Below are positions 1 to 7,246 of a DNA stretch of 7,742 nt, in pieces. The stretch spans positions 1 to 7,742 of the forward strand of contig JAFVMP010000145.1 of assembly GCA_017506845.1 (NCBI GenBank), in the 5' to 3' direction. Both the position numbers and the translations under genes were made by a program. Positions within the stretch are counted from its first letter, which is position 1; the number at the start of each line of letters is the position of its first letter. The DNA is from Campylobacter sp. GTDB taxonomy: Bacteria; Campylobacterota; Campylobacteria; Campylobacterales; Campylobacteraceae. Under the pieces are notes generated by a model. The model worked only from the letters and a program-made list of their open reading frames with translations, had not been told where the DNA came from and searched no databases.

Positions 1-1
1 A

Positions 2-1492
2 GGATATATGGATGGAGATGAGGGCTTTGGAAAATTCTTTTGCTATATGAATTTATTTTTGGCTTCTATGCTTATTTTGGTTTTAGCAAATAATCCAATT
101 TTGATGTTTGTTGGCTGGGAAGGCGTTGGAGTTTGTTCATATTTGCTAATTGCTTTTTACTTTAGTGATAAAGATAATGTAAAAGCCGGTAATAAAGCAT
201 TTATTTTAAATAGAATTGGTGATTTTGGCTTTTTAATTGGGCTTATTGCTCTATATCTTGCTAGTAGCGGAGTTAAATTTGATTATATAGGCCTTAATGA
301 GATAACTCTAAGTCCTAATGTAGCGATATTTATTGCATTTTGTTTTATAGCTGGTGCTTTGGCTAAATCGGCTCAAATTCCTCTATATACCTGGCTACCT
401 GATGCGATGGCTGGCCCAACGCCAATCTCAGCTTTAATCCACGCTGCGACGATGGTTACAGCTGGGGTTTATATGGTTGTTAGATTTGATTTCTTATTTG
501 CTGGACTTAGCTTGCCAGTAGAGGTTTTAGCTGGTATTGGCGCAGCTGGAGCGTTATTTGCTGGGATTATTGCGACAAAGGCTACTGATATTAAAAAGAT
601 TTTAGCCTACTCTACAATGAGTCAGTTAGGATATATGTTTGCTGCGCTTAGTTATAGTTCAGGTGCTGCGATGTATCATCTATTTACTCATGGCTTTTTT
701 AAGGCATTACTATTTTTGAGTGCTGGAGCGATTATTATAGCTCTTCATCATGAGCAAAATATATTTAAAATGGGAAATTTAAAATCTAATAAAGCTCTAT
801 ATTATCCAATGCTTTTTGGAATGCTTGCAATTAGCGGAATTTTCCCATTTGCTGGCTTTTTCTCTAAAGATGCTATTATCCTTGGAGCGCTTCTTTCTGG
901 GCATTATGTAATATTTAGTATCTTGCTATTTACAGCTGGACTTACAGCATATTATTGCTTTAGATTATTTTTCTTGGTGTTTTATTCGCAAAACCAAGCG
1001 CCTCATCAACATAAAGTGCCTTTTAGTATGCTTGGCGTGAATTATTTGCTGTGTCTATTTGCATTAGGCGGTGGATTTATGGCAATATTTTTGGATATAG
1101 ACCATCCAACTTTAATGGTAGAGATTATTGCTGGAGTGGTGAGTATGGCAGTGTCTGGTATCGGTATTTTTATCGCTTATAAGAAATTTTATAACTATAA
1201 AAATTGCGAAGAATCTATGGGTAAATTTGAGAGCATTGTAGCAAATAGATTTTATATAGATGAGATATATGAACTAATTTTTGTCAAAAGCTTAAAACGC
1301 ATTAGCCATTTTATGCGTGAGATTATAGATGATAGAATTTTATATCCGTTAGTTGAGTTATCGGCTCTAGCCTTTAGAGGATTTAGTCAAATTTATGCTA
1401 AATGCACTCAAAATGGTTTAGCTAGTTCATATGCATTTTATATGTTATTTTTCGTCTGTGTTATTATTATATTTTCAAAGGCTATTTTATGA
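2..1492 (+). CDS. nuoL: NADH-quinone oxidoreductase subunit L (NuoL), 5'-truncated by window edge
   Basis: Proton-pumping antiporter-like subunit at the distal end of the complex I membrane arm. The reading frame is open to the window edge. The Met at base 8 is internal, since family members have roughly 100 more N-terminal residues and the two codons before it (Gly-Tyr) also fit NuoL. Counting that Met as 1, diagnostic motifs are GWEGVGVCSYLLI with the TM5 Glu38, AKSAQIPLYTWLPDAMAG with the TM7 Lys120, His145 in HAATMVTAG, THGFFKALLFL with Lys232, and FFSKD with the TM12 Lys287. These correspond to the proton-channel residues known from E. coli NuoL. The C-terminal ~110 residues have the amphipathic segment (YIDEIYELIFVKSLKRI) and final TM helix expected for the lateral helix spanning NuoM and NuoN. 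The stop overlaps the nuoM start (ATGA, 1489-1492), indicating translational coupling. The 3' end is intact and nothing is missing inside. Confidence 0.97.
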   Translation, partial: GYMDGDEGFGKFFCYMNLFLASMLILVLANNPILMFVGWEGVGVCSYLLIAFYFSDKDNVKAGNKAFILNRIGDFGFLIGLIALYLASSGVKFDYIGLNEITLSPNVAIFIAFCFIAGALAKSAQIPLYTWLPDAMAGPTPISALIHAATMVTAGVYMVVRFDFLFAGLSLPVEVLAGIGAAGALFAGIIATKATDIKKILAYSTMSQLGYMFAALSYSSGAAMYHLFTHGFFKALLFLSAGAIIIALHHEQNIFKMGNLKSNKALYYPMLFGMLAISGIFPFAGFFSKDAIILGALLSGHYVIFSILLFTAGLTAYYCFRLFFLVFYSQNQAPHQHKVPFSMLGVNYLLCLFALGGGFMAIFLDIDHPTLMVEIIAGVVSMAVSGIGIFIAYKKFYNYKNCEESMGKFESIVANRFYIDEIYELIFVKSLKRISHFMREIIDDRILYPLVELSALAFRGFSQIYAKCTQNGLASSYAFYMLFFVCVIIIFSKAIL

Positions 1493-2967
1493 GTAGTATA
1501 TTAACTTGGATTATATTTATACCATTTTTATCTGGGCTTTTTATAGCTCTGTTTTGTAATAATTTTTGGGGTAGGATTGTGGCTTTTGGAGCGAGTGTTT
1601 TTGTCGCAATTCTTACGGTAATTATGACTCTTAGCTTTGATCCAGCCGGTGGAATGCAGTTTGTAGATATTATTTCGCTAGTGCAAAGATATGGGATAAC
1701 ATATATGGTGGGAGTTGATGGAATTAATATCTATCTTATTTTAATTATTGCTCTATTTTTACCATTGCTATTTTTTGTGCTTAAGCGTGAAGAAAAAGGC
1801 TTTTGGGCAAATTTACTATTTATAGAGAGTGGATTTTTAGCTGTTTGTAGCTCACTTGATCTTATCTTTTTTTATGCTGGATGGGAGATGATGCTTTTAC
1901 CTATTTTTGTGATGGTAGGCCTATATGGTAAAAGTGCTAAAAGAGCTAAAGCTATGCTAGATATGATGTATTATGCGATATTTGGTTCTATGATTATGCT
2001 TGGGGCTATAATTTATCTTGGTGTGCTTCATTTTGAGCAGTTTGGATTTTATAGTTTTGCTTTAGATGATTTAGCAAATTTAAATTTAAGTGTGATGGCT
2101 GAAAGAGTGTTGTTTTTTAGCTTTATGATCGCTTTTGTTATTAAGCTTCCTTTATTTCCATTTCATATGTGGCTTAGTAAGGCATATACTTATTCACCTA
2201 GCGTAGCTACATTTATGCTCTCAGCTATCGCATCTAAAGTGGCAGTTTTTGCTATTTTAAGATTTGTATTGCCTATTTTTTCGCTTAGCTTTATAGAGTT
2301 TTCAAGTTATTTTGTAGCACTTGGGATATTTTCTATGATATATTTTGGGATTATTGCGCTTAGATGTGATGATTTTAAAACTCTTTTAGCATTTGCTTCA
2401 GCATCGCATTTGGGTCTAATTTTAGCTGGTGTATTTAGCCTTGATGTAGTAGGAATGAGCGGTGCGCTTTATCAGATTATTGCTCACGCTCTTACTAGTG
2501 GGGTGATGTTTTTGATGGTTGGCATTATTAGCACTCAACTAGGTACTCGCAAGATAAGTCAGCTTGGAGGTATCGCTCATAAAGCTCCAGTTTTTGCTAC
2601 TTTATTTGGAATTATGATGCTCTCAAGCGTTGGGCTTCCTACTACAATCGGATTTGTAGCTGAGCTTTTAATACTTGTTGGTTTATTTAAAACAAATTTG
2701 ATATATGGAATTATTGCTACTACATCTATAATTGTCGGTGCTGTTTATATGTTTGTAGTGTATCGCAAGGCAATTTTACAAAGCGTTGGTAGTGTAACGG
2801 ATAAATTCAAAGAGCTTAGCAAGTCTCAGATTTTAGGATTTGGATTTGTTGCTATTATTATATTTGTAATGGGTATATATCCTAAGACCTTTTTAGATCT
2901 ATCTGAAAATACAGTACAAAACCATTATGAAAAATATATAAAATCAAATTTAAAGGAGCATAAATGA
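1489..2967 (+). CDS. nuoM: NADH-quinone oxidoreductase subunit M (NuoM)
   Basis: Middle antiporter-like proton-pumping subunit of the complex I membrane arm; 492 residues and about 14 membrane helices, a normal family length. Visible key residues are Glu133 in GWEMMLLPIF (TM5), Lys219 in AFVIKLPLFPFHMW (TM7), Lys250 in SAIASKVAVFAILRF (TM8) and Glu392 in GFVAELLILVG (TM12). The TM12 position is Glu in NuoM but Lys in NuoL and NuoN, which supports the assignment together with gene order. The start ATG overlaps the nuoL stop by four bases, with an AAAGG ribosome binding site at 1477-1481. The end overlaps nuoN in the same way. The TM7-TM8 stretch (WLSKAYTYSPS then SAIASKVAVF) departs from the common NuoM form WLPDAH...LLK and looks more like MrpD/NuoN proteins; I take this as lineage divergence, not a different gene. 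Confidence 0.96.
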   Translation: MSSILTWIIFIPFLSGLFIALFCNNFWGRIVAFGASVFVAILTVIMTLSFDPAGGMQFVDIISLVQRYGITYMVGVDGINIYLILIIALFLPLLFFVLKREEKGFWANLLFIESGFLAVCSSLDLIFFYAGWEMMLLPIFVMVGLYGKSAKRAKAMLDMMYYAIFGSMIMLGAIIYLGVLHFEQFGFYSFALDDLANLNLSVMAERVLFFSFMIAFVIKLPLFPFHMWLSKAYTYSPSVATFMLSAIASKVAVFAILRFVLPIFSLSFIEFSSYFVALGIFSMIYFGIIALRCDDFKTLLAFASASHLGLILAGVFSLDVVGMSGALYQIIAHALTSGVMFLMVGIISTQLGTRKISQLGGIAHKAPVFATLFGIMMLSSVGLPTTIGFVAELLILVGLFKTNLIYGIIATTSIIVGAVYMFVVYRKAILQSVGSVTDKFKELSKSQILGFGFVAIIIFVMGIYPKTFLDLSENTVQNHYEKYIKSNLKEHK

Positions 2968-4370
2968 TAGCTTTAACGCCGTTTTTACTATCAATTGCTG
3001 CTATTATAGCTAATATATTTTTAAGCGTTACAAGAATTAAAAAAGGGTTACTTTTAGGGGTAAATTTACTATTTTGGGCTATTATTTTAGTATCATTTTT
3101 TGTTTTTAGAAATGAAATTGTTAATAGCGACTTACCATTTTTTGCCACAGGATTTATAGTATTTGGACAGTTTGAGCTGGTGCTGTGTTCTATTGTAGCG
3201 GTGCTTACTATCTTATTTTTTGCTACTTTATATTTTAGCGATGATGAGAGATATTTTAAACCTGAGCTTGTAGCATTGGCAAATTTAGCCTCATTTGGTA
3301 TGATGGGTATGATAATATCAAGCGAGATAATCACTACGCTTATTTTTATCGAGATTGCTTCTATATCTATATATGCAATGATAGCGTTAAATTCGCTTAG
3401 TTCAAAAAGCATTGAAGCGGCTTTTAAATACTTTTTATTATCATCATTTATGAGTGCGTTTTATCTACTTGGTGCAGCCTTAATTTTTGGTATGACACAA
3501 ACAACAAAATATGAACTACTTAGCAAGCTCTCATCGCCATCATTTATAACAACAATCGGTGCGATGTTAATTATAGCTATGATGTTTTTTAAGATTGCAA
3601 TTTTTGGCTTTTATCGCTGGAGCATTGATGTCTATTATGGTGCTAGCACTAGCATTACTGGATATTTAGCTGGAGCGTTTAAGCTTGCTAGTTTTGGGAT
3701 GTTGATTAAATTTGCTCTGCTTTATAGTGGCGGCTGGAATGATATTTTAGCTATTATCTTTAGTGTTGTAGCAATATGTAGTATGTTTATAGGTAATTTC
3801 TTAAGCTTAAAAGAGATTGATGTCAAAAAGATTTTAATAGCTGCTGGGATCGTTCATGCTGGTTATATATTTATAAATTTAGCTAGCTTTAGTGGAGAGT
3901 CGCTATTTGCTGGAGTATTTTATCTATGTATTTATGCTATTACCACTGGATTTGCATTTTTGATTTTAAATTCACTTTTTGGCGATAATCAAATCACGCT
4001 TGAGAGCATAGCAGGGCTATATAAGAGCTCGCCACTTGGCGCACTAGCATTTACTATTATCTGTTTATCATTTATTGGATTTCCATACACAGTAGGCTTT
4101 TTGGGTAAAGTTTATCTATTTTCTAGCGCCTTTGAAGCTGGTAATGCCTATCTAGCGATTTTTGGTATTATTAATACGATTTTATCGGTTTATTATTATC
4201 TTAGAATAATTATTAGTATATATTTTAATGAACCTAGTCAAACCGTTCAAGTCACAAGACAAAAATCTATTTGGATAGGGATTTTAAGTGTGCTAGCTAT
4301 TGCTTTTGTAATTTTAGAAGGAGTTGGTGCGCTATCAATTTTGGGAAATTTAAATCTTATAATGGGCTAA
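2964..4370 (+). CDS. nuoN: NADH-quinone oxidoreductase subunit N (NuoN)
   Basis: Antiporter-like complex I subunit that sits nearest the NuoH/NuoA/J/K end of the membrane arm and takes part in proton translocation and quinone-coupled energy transfer. It has 468 residues and about 14 hydrophobic helices. Motifs are IFIEIASISIYAMIAL with Glu130 (TM5), EAAFKYFLLSS with Lys155, MFFKIAIFGFYRW with Lys210 (TM7), GAFKLASFGML with Lys240 (TM8) and PYTVGFLGKVYLF with Lys382 (TM12). These match the essential charged positions of E. coli NuoN. The usual PFH after the TM7 lysine is GFY here, so the conserved His is replaced by Tyr218. The start is fixed by a strong AAAGGAG site at 2952-2958, five bases before the ATG, and by the ATGA overlap with nuoM. 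It is the last nuo gene here; the operon ends without a strong terminator hairpin. Confidence 0.96.
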   Translation: MIALTPFLLSIAAIIANIFLSVTRIKKGLLLGVNLLFWAIILVSFFVFRNEIVNSDLPFFATGFIVFGQFELVLCSIVAVLTILFFATLYFSDDERYFKPELVALANLASFGMMGMIISSEIITTLIFIEIASISIYAMIALNSLSSKSIEAAFKYFLLSSFMSAFYLLGAALIFGMTQTTKYELLSKLSSPSFITTIGAMLIIAMMFFKIAIFGFYRWSIDVYYGASTSITGYLAGAFKLASFGMLIKFALLYSGGWNDILAIIFSVVAICSMFIGNFLSLKEIDVKKILIAAGIVHAGYIFINLASFSGESLFAGVFYLCIYAITTGFAFLILNSLFGDNQITLESIAGLYKSSPLGALAFTIICLSFIGFPYTVGFLGKVYLFSSAFEAGNAYLAIFGIINTILSVYYYLRIIISIYFNEPSQTVQVTRQKSIWIGILSVLAIAFVILEGVGALSILGNLNLIMG

Positions 4371-4391
4371 ATTTAATATTTTAGGCGGTGA

Positions 4392-4424
4392 TTTTATATA
4401 GGTTTTATAGTTTTTTGGTAAAAT
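4392..4424 (+). promoter_or_regulatory. Probable sigma-70 promoter of topA
   Basis: The 81-base gap between nuoN and topA contains a -10-like TAAAAT at 4419-4424 preceded by three T-tracts at 4392-4395, 4403-4406 and 4411-4416, spaced roughly one helical turn apart. No -35 box is visible. Campylobacter housekeeping promoters are known to use a -10 box with periodic upstream T-rich signals in place of a conserved -35. Transcription would start near 4431, giving a leader of about 20 bases before the topA ATG. This suggests topA is at least partly transcribed independently of the nuo operon. It is a pattern call in AT-rich DNA, so the exact position is uncertain. Confidence 0.5.
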
Positions 4425-4451
4425 TATGCCCATCTGAATTTGGGGTGTAAA

Positions 4452-6530
4452 ATGAGTAAGCTAATAATTGTAGAATCACCGGCTAAAGCAAAAACCATAA
4501 AAAATTTCTTAGGTTCTGAGTATGTAGTTATAGCTAGTAAGGGACATATTAGAGATCTGCCAAAATCTAGCTTTGGAATTAAAGTCGATGGGGATAAATT
4601 TACTCCAGAATATAGAATTAGTAGCGATCATAGTGCGCTAGTTAAGGAGATAAAAACTCTTGCTAGCAAGGCTGATGAGATATATCTTGCAACCGATGAG
4701 GATAGAGAGGGTGAGGCGATTGCTTATCATATCGCAACAGCAATTGGTAAAAAGCCAGAGACTCTACCTAGGATAGTATTTCACGAAATAACTAAAACTG
4801 CGATAGAAGCAGCCCTTGCAAATCCTAGAGTTCTTGATATGAATAGCGTAAATGCTCAACAAGCTAGGCGTCTTTTAGATAGAATTGTAGGATATAAATT
4901 AAGTCCACTTTTAAATATTAAAATTCAACGAGGCTTAAGTGCTGGTAGGGTTCAAAGTGCAGCTCTTAAGATTTTAGTTGATAAAGAGCGTGAGATTAGA
5001 GATTTTAAGCCAATTGAATATTTTAGTATTGATACTAAATTTAAAAAAGATTTAGAAGCTGAATTGGTTGAATTTCAAGGCTCAAAGATTGAAAAACTTA
5101 CTATTACTAATCCGCAAAGGGCTGAGTTTATCCTAAATATATTAAAAAGTGATAAATTTCAAATCGATGAAATAGAATCTAAAGAGCGCAAAACCAATGC
5201 TCAACCGCCGTTTATGACCTCTACGCTTCAACAAAGCGCTTCAAATAGGCTTGGATTTAGCCCTAAAAAAACAATGATGCTAGCTCAAAGTCTATATGAG
5301 GGCGTACAGACAAATAACGGCTTTATGGGTGCAATTACTTATATGAGAACCGATAGCTTAAATATCGCTAAAGAAGCATTAAATACTGCAAGAGAGATTA
5401 TAAAGAGTGAATTTGGGGCTGATTATTTGCCAAAAAGTGCCAATATCTATACAACTAAATCAAAAGGCGCACAAGAGGCTCACGAGGCAATCCGTCCTAC
5501 AAATTTAAGCTTTACTCCACAAATTGCAGCGCAGTATCTAGAAAAGGATATGTTAAAGCTTTATACATTAATTTATAATAGATTCCTAGCCTCTCAAATG
5601 AGTCCTAGCATTTCACAAACCCAAAATATTATGATAAAAAGTGATAATGCCATCTTTAAACTATTAGGTAGAAAAGTTATATTTGATGGTTTTTATAGGG
5701 TCTATGGTGATATGGATAAGGATAGAATTCTTCCACCTTTAAATATTGGCGATATGATGAGTGTTGAGAGTATGAAAATCTCAAATCATATAACAGAACC
5801 GCCTAGTCGTTACTCTGAAGCTGGACTAGTCAAAAAATTAGAAAGCTTAGGAATTGGTAGGCCAAGTACATATGCTCCAACTATTTCATTATTAACTAGT
5901 AGGGATTATGTCAAGGTTGAAAAAAAGCAGCTAATCCCAAATGAGATTGCATTTACGATGATTTCTGTGCTTGAGGAGCATTTTAGAGATATTGTTGATA
6001 GCGAATTTACTTCAAAGCTCGAAGAGACTTTAGACGATATTGCTGAAAATAATGCTGATTGGCAGGCGGTTTTATCTGAGTTTTATTACCCATTTATCGC
6101 TAAAATTGATGCTGGCAAGAAAAATATCAAAAGCCAAAAAGTAGCTCAACCAATTGGTGAAAATTGTCCTGAGTGTGGTGGAGAATTGGTTAAAAGAAAG
6201 GGTAAATTTGGCGAATTTATAGCCTGTTTAAATTTTCCAAAATGTAAATATTCACGCAACACCTCAAGCGAGACTAAATTTGAAAAAAAAGAGCCAAGTA
6301 AAATTGGCGTAAATTGTCCAGAATGCGGTAGCGATATTGTAGAGAGATTTAGTAAAAAGGGTAAATTTTATGGATGTTCTAATTATCCAAAATGCAAATT
6401 TATAAGCAACTATCCACCAGCTGGCAAGAACTGTCCAGAGTGTTCTAAATATATGGTTTTTAAAGAGTTAAAACGAGGCAAATTTAACGAATGTCCAGCA
6501 TGTAAATATAAAGAAGAGGTAGAAGCTTAG
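4452..6530 (+). CDS. topA: DNA topoisomerase I (type IA)
   Basis: Relaxes negatively supercoiled DNA by single-strand cleavage and passage through a 5'-phosphotyrosine intermediate; Mg-dependent. The protein has 692 residues from the ATG at 4452. The TOPRIM domain opens with LIIVESPAKAKTI (Glu8) and carries the metal-binding TDEDREGEAIAYH (Asp82, Asp84, Glu86). The catalytic Tyr297 lies in GAITYMRTDS, and the QEAHEAIRPT and GLVKKLESLGIGRPSTYA motifs follow. The C-terminus has three four-cysteine zinc ribbons, with Cys at 572/575/592/598, 622/625/642/648 and 661/664/681/684; the last has a shorter CPEC...CPAC layout. A TTG at 4440 is in frame, but the ATG is preferred because MSKLIIVESPAKA is the standard family N-terminus and a GGGG site lies six bases upstream. 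Length and all motifs are complete. It follows the nuo operon on the same strand but has no functional link to it. Confidence 0.98.
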   Translation: MSKLIIVESPAKAKTIKNFLGSEYVVIASKGHIRDLPKSSFGIKVDGDKFTPEYRISSDHSALVKEIKTLASKADEIYLATDEDREGEAIAYHIATAIGKKPETLPRIVFHEITKTAIEAALANPRVLDMNSVNAQQARRLLDRIVGYKLSPLLNIKIQRGLSAGRVQSAALKILVDKEREIRDFKPIEYFSIDTKFKKDLEAELVEFQGSKIEKLTITNPQRAEFILNILKSDKFQIDEIESKERKTNAQPPFMTSTLQQSASNRLGFSPKKTMMLAQSLYEGVQTNNGFMGAITYMRTDSLNIAKEALNTAREIIKSEFGADYLPKSANIYTTKSKGAQEAHEAIRPTNLSFTPQIAAQYLEKDMLKLYTLIYNRFLASQMSPSISQTQNIMIKSDNAIFKLLGRKVIFDGFYRVYGDMDKDRILPPLNIGDMMSVESMKISNHITEPPSRYSEAGLVKKLESLGIGRPSTYAPTISLLTSRDYVKVEKKQLIPNEIAFTMISVLEEHFRDIVDSEFTSKLEETLDDIAENNADWQAVLSEFYYPFIAKIDAGKKNIKSQKVAQPIGENCPECGGELVKRKGKFGEFIACLNFPKCKYSRNTSSETKFEKKEPSKIGVNCPECGSDIVERFSKKGKFYGCSNYPKCKFISNYPPAGKNCPECSKYMVFKELKRGKFNECPACKYKEEVEA

Positions 6531-6554
6531 TGGGCATTTTTAAATTAAAATTTC

Positions 6555-6569
6555 AAGGGCTTAAGTTTG
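6555..6569 (+). promoter_or_regulatory. Ribosome binding site deciding a TTG start
   Basis: AAGGG at 6555-6559 lies seven bases before the TTG at 6567-6569. An in-frame TAA at 6546-6548 and the absence of any ATG or GTG between it and the TTG leave this as the only start that keeps the hydrophobic first helix of the antiporter. The gap after topA is only 36 bases with no convincing promoter or terminator, so the antiporter is probably co-transcribed with topA. Confidence 0.65.
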
Positions 6570-7241
6570 CACGATATTGCTACTAATGAGTTGGGAATTT
6601 TGCTTGTTTTAGCCTTTGTAATTTTTGTATCGCCATATTTTGCAAAGATTACAAAGATTCCAATTGCGCCAATTGAGATAATTTTTGGAACTATTTTAGG
6701 CTATTTTGGATTAATTGAACAGAGTGCAACTTTTAAGCTTGTAGCCGAAGTTGGCTTTTTTTATCTAATGTTTTTGGCTGGAACTGAGATCGATATTAGG
6801 GCACTTATTAAAACCGATAAACAGGTGTTGCGTTTAGCACTTTTATATATATCTATTTTGTATATTGTAGCCGGGATTACTGGAGTATGGTCAAATGCTC
6901 TATTTCTTACCTTTGTAGTTGTGCCTGTAATGAGTGTAGGTGTGTTATCTACTCTATTTAAGGAGTATGGCAAGAATGAGCCATGGTTAAATACGGCGAT
7001 GATTGCTGGTGGAATTGGTGAAGTAATTAGCATTGCCTTGCTTACATTGATGTCAGCATATATTGAATTTGGAAGCTCAGCTGAACTATTTAGTAGTATA
7101 TACTATCTTATTTTATTTATTGCACTTTGTGTGCTTGGATTTAAGGGTCTTGAAATATTATTTTGGTGGTATCCAAATATTAAAATAATGCTAATGCCCC
7201 ACGATGATAAGGCCGAAAAAGATATCCGTTTATCAATGGCC
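6567..7241 (+). CDS. Cation/proton antiporter, CPA2 (KefB/NapA-like) family, 3'-truncated at a join
   Basis: Inner-membrane Na+/H+ or K+/H+ exchanger of the Na_H_Exchanger type. About 225 genuine residues are present from a TTG start, with roughly seven hydrophobic helices; complete relatives run to nearly 400 residues or more, so nearly half the transport domain is missing. Supporting motifs are the FFYLMFLAGTEID segment (residues 65-77), which is the hallmark FLxGLEID-type end of an early helix in this family, and the AMIAGGIGEVISIALLTL helix (144-161), which aligns with the ion-binding helix of NapA/KefC. In that helix the family's DD, ND or QD pair appears as Gly151-Glu152. After DKAEKDIRLSMA the reading frame runs 12 further residues to a stop at 7280, but these are antisense UvrA sequence and not antiporter. 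The ion specificity cannot be told from sequence. The family call is firm; the gene symbol is left open. Confidence 0.85.
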
Positions 7242-7246
7242 TCTTG
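7236..7246. other. Chimeric junction between two unrelated genomic contexts
   Basis: The antiporter frame remains family-like to Ala225 (7239-7241). On the opposite strand the UvrA frame is family-like up to the Lys codon at 7243-7245 (EDLVVPDK) and becomes nonsense at the next codon. The two homologies therefore meet within about five bases. GC content rises from about one third to about one half across the point and codon use changes. No inverted repeats, insertion sequence, integrase, tRNA or target duplication is visible. Both genes are cut mid-domain, which favours an artificial join over an insertion. Confidence 0.85.

Noticed and set aside
2882..3412. Long open frame on the minus strand opposite the nuoM/nuoN boundary.
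   Set aside because: It lies antisense to well-supported nuo genes, has low-complexity Ile/Lys/Ser-rich content and no recognisable family; it is a by-product of AT-rich coding sequence.
4346..4374. Inverted repeat AAATTTA ... TAAATTT with a 15-base loop across the nuoN stop, considered as a terminator.
   Set aside because: The stem is seven A/T pairs only, the loop is long and the T-run after it is short; such repeats are expected by chance at this base composition.
4440..4451. TTG at 4440 as an upstream start of topA adding four residues.
   Set aside because: The ATG at 4452 gives the standard MSKLIIVESPAKA N-terminus and has better ribosome-site spacing.
6300..6527. Extra zinc ribbons at the TopA C-terminus as a possible fusion or novelty.
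   Set aside because: Several C-terminal zinc ribbons are normal in bacterial topoisomerase I, and the total length is within the family range.
6761..7033. Open frame on the minus strand inside the antiporter gene.
   Set aside because: It is antisense to a clear membrane-protein gene, and its composition is what reverse-reading that gene gives.
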